64,000 nucleotides of DNA from Pratylenchus scribneri (lineage: Eukaryota; Nematoda; Chromadorea; Rhabditida; Pratylenchidae), in NCBI GenBank assembly GCA_030063045.1, contig JAQSEB010000033.1, forward strand, positions 868,001 through 932,000, written 5' to 3'. Below the pieces are notes generated by a model, which ran no database searches, had not been told where the DNA came from, and saw nothing but the letters and a program-made list of their open reading frames with translations. The stretch's first letter is position 1. Each line of letters begins with the position of its first letter. A program made the position numbers and the translations under genes. Below, in pieces: positions 11,614-22,253 of this stretch.

Positions 11614-12528
11614 ATGCCATCATTGTTACCCAGCAAATCATTCCTTGCATCACTGCTACCCAGCAAATCATTCCTTGCATCACTGCTACCCAGCAAATCA
11701 TTCCTTGCACAAATATTGACCGCAGGTTTTGTGGCATTGATTGATAAATTTTCCATAATTTTAGGTATTATGGCCACAACCGGTGATGTGATCTGCCAAA
11801 AAGTCGTGGAAAAACGCGAATCAATTGACCGGGCCCGAACCACCAGATTTGCACTCGCCATAATGTTCCATAATGTGAGTTTGAATAATTTAAGTAAGCA
11901 TTCAAATAATGAATTTTCAGGCTCCATTTCAGTATTGCTGGTTCCGCTTCCTGGATCGCCGATTCCCAACTGCTCATCACTTCCCAAATGTGATGAAAGT
12001 CAGCCGCGTCAAAGTCGCACTGAAGCGTGTTGCCATCGATCAAAGTTGCTTTGCTCCACTCCTTACGGCAAGCTTCCTATTCAACGTCCTATTCATCGAA
12101 TTCCGTTCACCCGAAATGGCGCTGGAACGGCTGAAGCGAATCTACCCGGAAGTGATGACCAATAACTATAAGGTTTGTGGCGGATCTGATAACTAAAACT
12201 TGAGGTTTTTGGATAACCAAAACTTGAGGTTTTTGGATAGCTAAAAACTTAAGGTTTTTATATAGCTAAAATGGATAACCAAAACTTAAGGGGTTTTTTT
12301 GTTAAGTAAACAATATACTATTCTGATATTAAATTGTTAATTTCAAATTATTTATAGTTCTGGCCCTTCGTTCAATTTGTCAACATGATGCTGGTACCGT
12401 TGCATTTGCGCGTTGTGTTCTTCCAATTCTTCGCCATCTTCTGGAACATCTATGTCAGCAACAAGGCAAATGGCCATCAACAACAATATTCTGCCGGCGA
12501 TTTGGGCAATGGAATGCAAACTCAATGA
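11614..12528 (+). CDS. Mpv17/PMP22-family membrane protein
   Basis: Four exons (11614-11725, 11765-11874, 11921-12172, 12358-12528) total 214 aa. Family motifs: QILTAGIMATTGDVICQ near the N-terminus, WFRFLDRRFP, VAIDQSCFAP, and the C-terminal signature NNYKFWPFVQFVNMMLVPLH with FAIFWNIYVS. Members are multi-pass proteins of the mitochondrial inner or peroxisomal membrane; the exact organelle is not decided by sequence alone. The N-terminus is odd: a 30-bp tandem duplication repeats LLPSKSFLAS about three times just before the first conserved segment. The next gene, TOM70, starts 331 bp downstream on the same strand. Confidence 0.88.
11631..11710 (+). repeat. In-frame 30-bp coding tandem repeat
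   Basis: Two full units and a partial third of CAGCAAATCATTCCTTGCAT plus CACTGCTACC, virtually identical, starting at 11631, 11661 and 11691. The 30-bp period keeps the reading frame and multiplies a ten-residue N-terminal motif of the Mpv17-family protein. Confidence 0.9.
12190..12296 (+). repeat. Short intronic tandem repeat
   Basis: Imperfect units of about 26 bp built on AACTTGAGGTTTTTGGATA, in intron 3 of the Mpv17-family gene. Confidence 0.75.
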
Positions 12529-12858
12529 TGATGATGAGAAAGATCCGCGCAAAAAGAAGATTGGAATAATAATAAATCTCAAATACCTATTACCTATATA
12601 CCTATATTTCTTTTTTGTTGTAATTAAATGATGATCTCGTCTTATTTTTGTATATTATTCAAATAATTTCTGGGTAAAAAAGCTATATTTTTCATATGAT
12701 ATTAAATTTGGTGAAAAAAGCATTGAAAAAATGCCGAAATATTTATAATGCTCTAAAAAAAGAGTCTTCACATGATTATTCAAATCCAAACAAGTTTTTA
12801 TAAATTTGAGCATTTTTAGACAAGTACATTCCATTCCTAAATTTACAAGTAAATTAAA

Positions 12859-15800
12859 ATGCCAGTGTTTCCCATGCTCCAGGAAAGAGAAAAATTATGG
12901 CTTAAAATAGGTGCAGCGATTATTGGAATTGGTGGCATAAGCATTTCCCTTTATGTAAGCAGGTTTTTCAATATAAAAATAATATAGAAGTTAGGCAAAT
13001 ATTTGATAGAATAGTTCATACTTCTCTAATAAGTAATAATTAATAAATATTTAGTTAATTTTAAAATATTTAAATAGAATTTTTTTAGCAAATCTGCAAA
13101 TGGTTCATCGGCAAAAAGCGCCCGGCAATCCAAAGACAAATTGAAGAACAACAAGAAGAGGAGGAAAAGGACACCACCACATTTGGAAAGGCAGAACGAC
13201 GAAAAGCTCAAGGAATCGACGCCTACAAACAAAAACGATACAATGAGGCCATCCAAATATTCAATGATGCGGCAAAAATTCTGGATGGAGGCGACGAGCA
13301 GATTGATGAAGAAGCCAAAAGTCGAGAATTGCGCGCCTCGTGCCAAAATAACATTGCCGCTTGCCATGATGCCTTGGTTTGTTTTTTCATTTATTAATTA
13401 AAAAATAAATGGCCAAAGGATGAGAGATCTGTCAAGAGCCAAGACCCTAGAGGTCAAATAAATAAACCGTTTGAACCATTTATTGGTTTAAAACTTGCTT
13501 TAGATAAGTGACCAATAAATAAATATGATCAATTTAACAATATTTAAATTCGTTTTTTGCAGAAAAACCTCGAAGCCTGCATCGAACATTGCACTGCGGC
13601 CATCGCGCTGAACCCGGATTATGTGAAGGCATTGACCCGGCGCGCAAAATGTTATCAAAAATTGGGACGAATTGCCGAAGCGATAGATGGTTTCTTTTTA
13701 TTCAAATTATCAATTAAAATAATTAATTTAATTAAGATTACATGGATTTGTTGACTTTGGAGAATGAAAATGCCATCCAACCGGCACACTTAAATCAAAT
13801 CCACCATGAAATGGACAAAATGATCGATGCATTGATTGAACCGCAAATGGCCGAAATAATTCAGGTTTTGTGCAGTAAATTAATATATTTATGCAAAAGC
13901 AATTAAAAACTAGTAATTCGACATTTTTGGTAAAATGTTCTGTTTATATTCCGTTTTGATGAAAAAACCACAACCACAACATGATTTTTCATGAACCATC
14001 CATCATTATAAGATGAGATTTTCGGTCTGGTATAATGGCCAGCTAAATGTTGGATTTTGACTTTTAGGGTCATCTGAACTGACATTTTTTGCTATGACTA
14101 AATATAATAAATTTTAATTTTTTTAAGAACAATTAAAATTAATCATTTTAGAGTCGAGTTGGCCAAGCACAGAAGATTTCTCAATCAATTGTTGCGCCTT
14201 GGTATTTTTTCAAATTGGCCCAAAATGATCCATTGTTGGCACGGGCACAGGCAATTGATACGAAAACAGCGAAAATTGAAATGGCAAAAGGATTGGACCG
14301 GGCATTGATTGCGCTGGCACAGCAAAAATATGAGTGAGTATTTTTTTGAATATTTTTCATTCTATTTTTTCAAATTAATTTTTAAAATTTTCATAATTCA
14401 ATTTTAATTTTTCAGCGACATCGCTCGATTGGCTATTGATTTTATTGAGATTGAGCTGGAAGACTGTGAAAATTTTGCCTGGGATAATCCATTGGAACGG
14501 GCTCAAGCCGTGTTGTTGGCCGCCCGTTTTCTTCATTATCAATCGCTGGATGATGCCGCACATTCAATGGCCGAACGATTCACCCCATTTTGGGACAGAC
14601 TTGGTCTGCTTTATTTTATTTAATTTTTTTAATTGTTTAGAATAATTAAAAAATTTATTTTAAGTAAATTCTAATCAATTTTTAATTAAATTCGTATTTA
14701 TGCATAAAATATTAGCCTAGATACAATTTTGGGGAAAATTTGATTAATTATGGTTTATTATACTTTATAAAGAAGATTTAACCATTAAAGAACTAAAAAC
14801 GACATTTTTAGCTTAGTGGGTCGATGCTTTAAATTAAGGTCACGAGTTCGAACCCGCTCACAGTCAGATAATTTTTTCGGACTTATTTCCATTTTTATAC
14901 ATTATATTAGATGCAATTTGAAATTTTAATCCAATTAAAGTTGCAAAATTATAAATAAATATATATATTTTTTGTAGATGAAGCACAAAAATTGGCCAAT
15001 AAAGATTTGCACGTTGCCCAAATTGTTCTACAAATGCAAATGCTCGGATTTGGGGAGAATGGAGGAAATGCCATTGATTCTTCGAGTCCATCGCATCGAT
15101 TGACCCCAACAAACAAACAACGAATTTTGCAATTGGCCGAAGATGCATTGCGAATTAATCCAAAGAATGTGGACCCATTGGTCAGTTTTAATTAATTTGA
15201 TTAATGGAAAATTATCAAAATAAAAATATTACGTAATTAAGAAGATATTGACCATTTCAAAATTGGGGTATGGAAAAATCACGAATATTGTTTAGACTTG
15301 TTTTAGAATTCCTTGTTTTCTGCAAATAATTCCTAAATTTTTAATGCAGCTTCTCCTTGGCTTCATTTTGATTTGCGCTGAACAACCGGATGAGGCGGTC
15401 AACACATTTCAACGAGCAAAGAAATTGGACAAGGAACATCCATACGTGAAGTGAGTATTTTTGATATTTCTTTCAATTAATTTATTTATCAAAATCTATG
15501 AGAATTTAAAACAGAGCCAAATCTGAACCTATCTATAATCTTATCTAATTTTAATACTAATCTTATATCTTATCTATAGTTTTAGCTAGTATTTCAACTT
15601 CAAGACTTAAAAATTCCTTTATGGTCAAAATATTTGGGGTTAAAAAATGAAATTTATCAACAATTTTATCAAAATTATATTCAAATTTGTTCACTTCACC
15701 CTCTCATTCAGATACTATGAGAAATGTGCCAATCTCCTCAATGCTCTCCAGCAACAAGACCTCTCTCGTCTTCGCCATTGCTTCTACGAATTGGAACGGG

Positions 15801-16761
15801 CGCTGAAGGAGGCCAATAGCCAGCATCCACCACCCGGATATGTTCTCCTCAAAATGATTGAGGTGAGTCAAAAATATTATTTTCTTTTTAATTAATTTAT
15901 TATAAAATCCTTTATGGCCAAAATTCAATTTTTTTATACTAATTTTTTAAAAATATTAAATTAAATTAGGAATTATGATTAATAAATTTTCTTAAAATTT
16001 GTAGGCCTCCGGACAATTGGGTTTGCATGAAGTTGCCATTGAATTTGTGCGAATGGCCGTTCAACAAATGCCAAACAATCCGGATGTGATTGTATATGCC
16101 AGGCTGGTTTTCCATATTTTCTTATTATTTCATTGTTCAAAATTATAAAAAAACAAAGAATTTATTTTCGATTTAGTTCATTTTGTATTAGAGATTTAGC
16201 TCTTTTACAAATTTTGATATTTTAAATATTTTCTCCCATTTCCAAATTTTAATAATTATATTTTTTATTTTATTAATTTAGTATGATGAACCCGGACCAA
16301 CAAATGGAGAAGGAATTCGAAAAGGCAACCAAAGTGGACCCAAATTATTGGAGAACGCATCGATTGTTGGCAATGCTGCGCCTCAAAAAGTAGGAAAATG
16401 CCTTTTAATTAATTGAAAATATTTAATTATTAAAAAAACAACAGTTCTGTATTTCGGTATAAAACCATTCCAAAGGAATAGATTCTCAAATTCTTTTAAT
16501 AATCATTTTCCTTTTGGGTAATTTCTGAATATTAAGCATTAATTTGATTCCAAAATATTCCAAAAAAAAATTTAAAAATTAATTTTCAATTTTAGATCGG
16601 AATATGATGAAGCCGAACGCGAATATGAGTTTGCGTTGGAAGTGGCCAGGAGCAAAGTTGAGCTGAATCTTCTGTTGAAAGAAAGGGAAATGATGCGACT
16701 GACAAAGAGTCGAAACCAGAGGGGCAAAAGAATTCCGCAGCATCGACAATTGGCCGAATAA
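12859..16761 (+). CDS. tomm-70: Mitochondrial import receptor TOM70
   Basis: Outer-membrane TPR receptor that takes chaperone-bound precursors. Twelve exons sum to 611 aa, near the usual TOM70 length. The N-terminus has a short membrane anchor (WLKIGAAIIGIGGISISLY) followed by a basic linker. TPR motifs follow: GIDAYKQKRYNEAIQIFNDA, CIEHCTAAIALNPDYVKALT, then C-terminal repeats including ALRINPKNVDPLLLLG, FQRAKKLDKEHPYVK and EFEKATKVDPNYWRTHRLLA. The cytosolic TPR layout and anchor match TOM70 rather than a generic TPR protein. The intron at 16103-16281 is GC-AG; only this choice keeps the last TPR in frame. It follows the Mpv17-family gene on the same strand, so co-transcription is possible. 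Confidence 0.88.
14804..14872 (+). other. tRNA-like Pol III promoter remnant in TOM70 intron
   Basis: A-box-like TAGCTTAGTGGG at about 14809 and a B-box-like GAGTTCGAACCC at about 14844 are spaced as in a tRNA gene. The T-arm and acceptor stems do not pair properly, so this is a tRNA pseudogene or SINE fragment, not a working tRNA. Confidence 0.45.
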
Positions 16762-17730
16762 TTGATTGATGATTTGATGCAATGAGCAAATATATATATT
16801 TTTTTTGTTTCCGATTTTATATCGGAGGAATACACACGGATAGCATTTATTTTATTTATTTATTACATTGTCATCAGTTTTTTTTTAATAAAATTTATGA
16901 TCAATTTTGGTGGCCATTATATAAATTTACACTTATTGTTAGATTATTCACATTTTGCTTAACCCAATTTAAATAGAAAATAAGGCATATGGGTTATGTC
17001 AACTTTTGGTTTATTAATTAGCTATCAAATTTCAATTACTGGGAAAAATACCATTCTGAATATTCTTTTGTATTGGAATTAGAAGCTGTAGAAAGTGGAA
17101 TTTAGTTCATATTATTATAATTAATATGATAAATATTAATTATAGTTACCGTACATTAAAATCATTTAAGTAAATGATAATGCCCTTTGGGCCTTTTTCA
17201 TTTTAATTTTTAACCAATGAAATTTAAGCCAATTGGCTTCAAATTGTAGTGTGGCTACAAAGGCTAACAATCGGCGGGAATTCATTTTCTTCAGTAATCC
17301 TAATAAAAGTTTATGTCCTACAATATAGTTTGTTAAATCACAAACACCACTCGCCAAAAATATATCCATATTCCATACGCATTTGCCATTCCACTCAAAT
17401 AGACGAAAAAAGTGTCCGAAAATCAATTTACGTTTTCTCTCAATGTGCCAAACTACATCTAAAAAGTCACACAGTTTTTTCCCAACAAAAAGTGTTCATC
17501 ATCATCATCATCATCATAAAATTCTATAAATTCCTCTATGATTTTCCATCAATTTACATTTATATAAAATAACCCATCATTTCCAATAATTATGCATCAC
17601 TATATGCATAGTGCCATTCCTTTCAAATGCTTTTTTCTATTTAAACATTTTTTTTTAAAAATTAATTATTATTTATTAAGAAGCAAGCATAAATAAATAT
17701 ATTTTCTCCCTTTCCAATTCCCTTCTAAAA
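16762..17730. other. Intergenic between TOM70 and GST genes
   Basis: AT-rich. A short ATC/CAT microsatellite lies at about 17497-17515. No coding or RNA gene seen. Confidence 0.5.
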
Positions 17731-18499
17731 ATGGTCCATTATAAACTTTATTATTTCAATATCCGCGGTTTGGCCGAACCAATTCGATTATTGTTCAATT
17801 ATGTAAAAGAGCCATTCCAGGATATTCGCATTGAAAAATCTGAATGGTTACAAACAAAATCAAGTCAATTTCATTTAATTCATTATCCCCGCAAATGTTC
17901 CTCATTTTATTTAGAATTTTTCTATGGCAAAGTTCCAGTGCTCGAAATTGATGGCGACAAACAATTGAACCAAAGTTCCGCCATTTTGCGTTATCTTGGC
18001 GAAAAATATGGTAGACAAATTTTTTGTTAATTATGAAACTTCAATTTAAAAGGTCTTATGGGAAAAGACGAATTTGAGAAGGCAAAAGTGAATGAAATCA
18101 TCGACTTTCACAAAGACGTTTACAACACAATGTCCCAATTAAGAAAGGGCGATTTGGTAAATGAAAGACTTAATCCATTCTCATTAATTGGTTTTTCTAG
18201 GAAAGACTTCGTAATGCCGAACATTTTTTCTCGATTTATGTGAAATTGTTGAAGCAATCTGGTTCCGGGTTCCTTCTTCCCTCTGGGTTGACTATTGCTG
18301 ATTTTGTGGTGAATTTATTCATTCATTTATTTAGCCCAAAATTTATTTATATTTTAAGGTTGCCGAATATTTGGATCAAAAGAAGATTTCCGAGCCAGAA
18401 TTGCTTAATCAATTCCCGGAATTAGTCAAATATATTGGCCGGGTCAATTCTCTTCCCCAAATCAGGGAATATGTCACAAAACGAACAGACCAATATTGA
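17731..18499 (+). CDS. Glutathione S-transferase, sigma-like
   Basis: Cytosolic glutathione conjugation or detoxification enzyme. Five exons (17731-17863, 17915-18010, 18053-18156, 18201-18308, 18359-18499) give 193 aa. The thioredoxin-like N-domain begins MVHYKLYYFNIRGLAEPIRL with the catalytic Tyr, followed by GKVPVLEIDG and the glutathione-contact QSSAILRYLGEKYG. The helical domain includes LTIADFVVAEYLDQ. It is slightly short: about ten residues of the usual helix 4-5 region are missing at the exon 3/4 junction. Confidence 0.9.
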
Positions 18500-19236
18500 A
18501 TGGAAATAAATTGAATTTAAGCTTAAAACATTTTTGTCACAAAACATAAATGCATTCATTCATAATTAATTCATCTTTGATCTTTACTATATAGAATAAA
18601 AATAAATGTTTTTGGTTCGGAATTGTTTATAAATTGTGTCAAAAATGAATTTGCTCTAGGCAATTTCATTATGAATGAACTTTTGGAACAAATTATTCTA
18701 CCAACCATTTATGTGAAATTAAATTATCCAAATTTGACATTTTTAAAACTATTTATTTCGAGGATGTTGGTACTTACTTAAACTTAATGCAATTTTGCCA
18801 AAATAGAAGGCAATTTTTTGACTCCAAATTTTATTTTTTTACTCCAAAAGTAGTTTTTACTTCTAATAAATCAGAAGCCGATTTTAGACCCTAAAAACCT
18901 TATGCCTTTTGGTAGATCTCATCGAGACACGTTTTTTGCCATAAATATTTATTTCTAAATATTTTCCCTTCTTTAATCTTTATTAATTTAAAATTTTCAG
19001 CTGCTCGTCTCAAATTTACAATAAAACATTTGTGCTCCACGAATATCAGGGCCGTAACGGGGGGGGGGGGGGGGGGGGGGACATATGGCAAATTTTATTC
19101 CAAAATTAATCAAAAATGTACCAAAAATGAACAAAAATTTATATTAAATTAACGGCTGATTTTTGCTTTGGATTAATTTTTGTTTCCATTGATTGAACTC
19201 AAGCCCTATCTTAATGTCTACTTTTTCCATTTAAAT
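18500..19236. other. Intergenic with 22-base G run
   Basis: AT-rich apart from an uninterrupted G run at 19059-19080 preceded by GGGCCGTAAC. No gene recognised. Confidence 0.5.
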
Positions 19237-19492
19237 TTATTGAATAAATCCACTTATTAATTTACGGACCAATTGATCATAGATCAGCAGTTCATTCTTT
19301 TTTAATTGAGGCATAAAATTGTATTTTTCCATCTTCATTTCCCCAAAATGCTCATTAAACGAAGACGACATTTTCATGAAGTCATCAATTAAAATTCGTA
19401 CAAAAACCACCAATTTTCTGCCAGATTTATCCCAAGGCAACAAATTCTCTTTTGGCACCTATTTCCATCAAATATTCGATTATTTTATTCAT
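19237..19492 (-). pseudogene. Possible frameshifted short CDS
   Basis: On the minus strand an ATG at 19492 opens MNKIIEYLMEI. One extra base later the frame shifts to one reading VPKENLLPWDKSGRKLVVFV and ending LVRKLISGFIQ at 19237. The combined composition looks protein-like and is not repeat-derived, but I recognise no family. It could be a decayed gene, a 3' exon, or chance. Confidence 0.2.
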
Positions 19493-19506
19493 AATTTTGA
19501 ATTAAA

Positions 19507-22090
19507 ATGAATTCTTCCATCGAAGCAAATTCGCCCATTCTTTTCTCCATTTATTCCATTGAATTATTTTTGCATTTTATGGAAATGCCAGCATCAATCC
19601 TCAATTTTGTCCTCGTCGCCCGCACTTTTGTCCTCCATCCAAATATCAAATGCATTCTTCTCTACCAAAGTGGCTGCTTCTTTATTGTAAAACTAATTAA
19701 ATAATTTTTCATTTTCACAATTTTAGCGGGGTATTTCTCGTTCATTCATTTGTTTTCAAAAATTCACAACTGGCAATGCCATATACGAACCATTGGTCCC
19801 CCAATTCATCTATTTATTTGCCGTCAATTCGCGCAATTTCCTCGCTCATATTCTCATTTTGGAGAGGATTATGGCCACTTTATGGGTTCGAACTTATGAA
19901 CAAAGGAGGGCATATTGGTTTACGGCAATTTGGATGCCAATAACGGTTAGTGTGAAACTTTTATATGCAATGATTTTGTATAATATGCCGATTTTGTTAA
20001 ATGAAGGGCATTTCGCATTTTCATTATATTATAGTTTTTTTATATATAAGGAATATCCCATTCTTTTTAAAAATGTGTAATTTTATGAAGAAGTCATCAA
20101 TTCACCCAAATACTTAAATATTCTTTTAATTTTAATTCAACATCACCATCCTCGACTTTGTGGACCCATAACTCCTCTGAGGGTAAACTTTTTTTATTGG
20201 TACCCTGAAGAAGCTACAAGATTCTATATAATTCGTTCAAAGATGTCCACAAATTAGAGTTAGACCAGCTCAGGGTTCCGATCTGACATCTGACCTGATT
20301 TTCAGTAATTTGCTTATTTTGAAGGGTCAATTGTGAGAAAATGAAAAATGCTGATTTTGGTTAATTGTCTGAATTTATCAGATTTTTTATTAAATATCAT
20401 AATTTTTTAGTGAAATATCTCATTTTTTCCTACGGGATCAATTATGGGTATGGGTAAAATTTTTTTGCATGGATAATTTTGTCTTAATTTCCTTATCATA
20501 TTATTTTTACTTTAAAATTTTAATATTTATTGAAAATTAAAAAAATGTGAACATTAGAATGGAAATAAAACATAATTTTATTTCCATATCAATTTGTTTG
20601 CCATCCTAATTTTCATTTTGCAACTTTTTAAATTAAAATTTAATAAAAATTGTTAAATGCAATATACTTTTTCTGGAAAGTTATAATCTAAGTTCTTTCC
20701 GGAAAGTTTTAATTCTGATTTTGTTCCGGAAAGTTTTAATTCTGATTTTGTTCCGGAAAGTTTTAATTCTGATTTTGTTCCGGTTGTTCCGGAAAGTTTT
20801 AATTCTGATTTTGTTCCGTTGCTCCGGAAAGTTTTAATTCTGATTTTGTTCCTGTTGTTCCGGAAAGTTTTAATTCTGATTTTGTTCCGGTTGTTCCGGA
20901 AAGTTTTAATTCTGATTTTGTTTTCCGGTTGTTCCGGAAAGTTTTAATTCTGATTTTGTTCCTGTTGTTCCGGAAAGTTTTAATTCTGATTTTGTTCCGG
21001 TTGTTCCGGAAAGTTTTAATTCTGATTTTGTTCCGGTTGTTCCGGAAAGTTTTAATTCTGATTTTGTTCCGTTGTTCCGGAAAGTTTTAATTCTGATTTT
21101 GTTCCGGAAAGTTTTAATTCCGATTTTGTTCCGGTTGTTCCGGAAAGTTTTAATTCTGATTTTGTTCCGGAAAGTTTTATTTCTAAGTTCTTTCCGGAAA
21201 GTTTTAATCTAAGTTCTTTCCGGAAAGTTTTAATCTAAGTTCTTTCCGGAAAGTTTTAATATAAGTTCTTTCCGGAAAGTTTTAATCTAAGTTCTTTCCG
21301 GAAAGTTTTAATCTAAGTTCCTTCCGGAAGTTTTAATCTAACTTCTTTTCAAATTATAGACTTTAATCGCTGCCGCCAATGTTTATTCCTTGCAAATAAA
21401 ATTGGAAACAGTACCAACTTTCATCATCAGTTTGGCAATGCTCATTTTGGCATTGTTTGAAATTATTGTAGCCAAAATAATTCCTTTCAATTAAAAATAA
21501 AATTTATAATTTTCAGATTTTTCTTTGGCTTTTATTTTACAATGAGAAAATGTATTCTCTTCAATTTCGAAGGCAAATTCCTTCCAACAATTTGTCAGTT
21601 CGATACCAAGTTGATTGGGGACATATTTTGGAGCACTTTTGAATAATTTTAGATGGCAGAGAATATTCGGATTGGGAAGCAGCTTATTCCCACCATTCTT
21701 CTCCATTTATGGACGGTCATTACCAGTTTCATTGTTTGGTTGTCCGTAACATTTTCCATTGGCAATTTTTTCTACATTTTGGCATTCACAACATCAACGA
21801 ACACATTTTGCAGTTTACTCATCGAAATCACCACAATCACGTTTGTCCTCTTTCGGCGGATTTAATGAAAATATTATTTTAGAAGGCATCCATTCTTAAG
21901 GCGAGATTTGATTAAATTTTTAAATGGAATTTGGATGGTGGGAAAATGCGAAAATCGAATTGGAATTAATGGAAATGAACGGCGAAGTGGGATTGCAATG
22001 AAGGATATAAATGGCAGAAAATTGGTCAAAGAAATGGACCAAAATGAACATTTCGAAATGCTCAACACATTTTGGGACAAAAAAATATAA
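19507..22090 (+). CDS. Sre-family-like nematode chemoreceptor (7TM GPCR)
   Basis: Six exons (19507-19686, 19727-19945, 21360-21467, 21517-21609, 21653-21840, 21883-22090) join in frame to 331 aa with seven hydrophobic stretches. Sre-like marks: FVLHPNIKCILL near TM2, HILILERIMATLWVRTYEQR after TM3, NNLSVRYQMAENIRIGKQL between TM5 and TM6, and ITTITRHPFLRRDL after TM7. A plasma-membrane sensory receptor role is inferred from the family. Intron 2 is 1.4 kb because it contains minisatellite array 2; the other introns are 40-50 bp. The last intron choice (donor AC|GTTTGT) is the one that restores the conserved post-TM7 sequence. Confidence 0.82.
20670..21345. repeat. 36-bp minisatellite array 2
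   Basis: Same family as array 1: GGAAAGTTTTAATTCTGATT plus TTGTTCCGGTTGTTCC units in the middle, with degenerate 26-bp CTAAGTTCTTTCCGGAAAG units at both ends. It fills most of intron 2 of the Sre-like gene and stops about 14 bp before the acceptor. Confidence 0.95.
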
Positions 22091-22253
22091 ATAAAACAAA
22101 ATAATATTAAAAAGTGCCAACAATTTAGTTCAACATTTATTGTATTCTTTGGGTAATATTTCTTATAAATTTGAAATATAAGTTATAATCAACATTTTAA
22201 TTGTCAATTTCTTCAATTTTAACAATATTATTCTTATATATATATCGAAATAA

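Noticed and set aside
14804..14872. Functional tRNA gene
   Set aside because: Boxes are present, but the acceptor and T stems do not pair.
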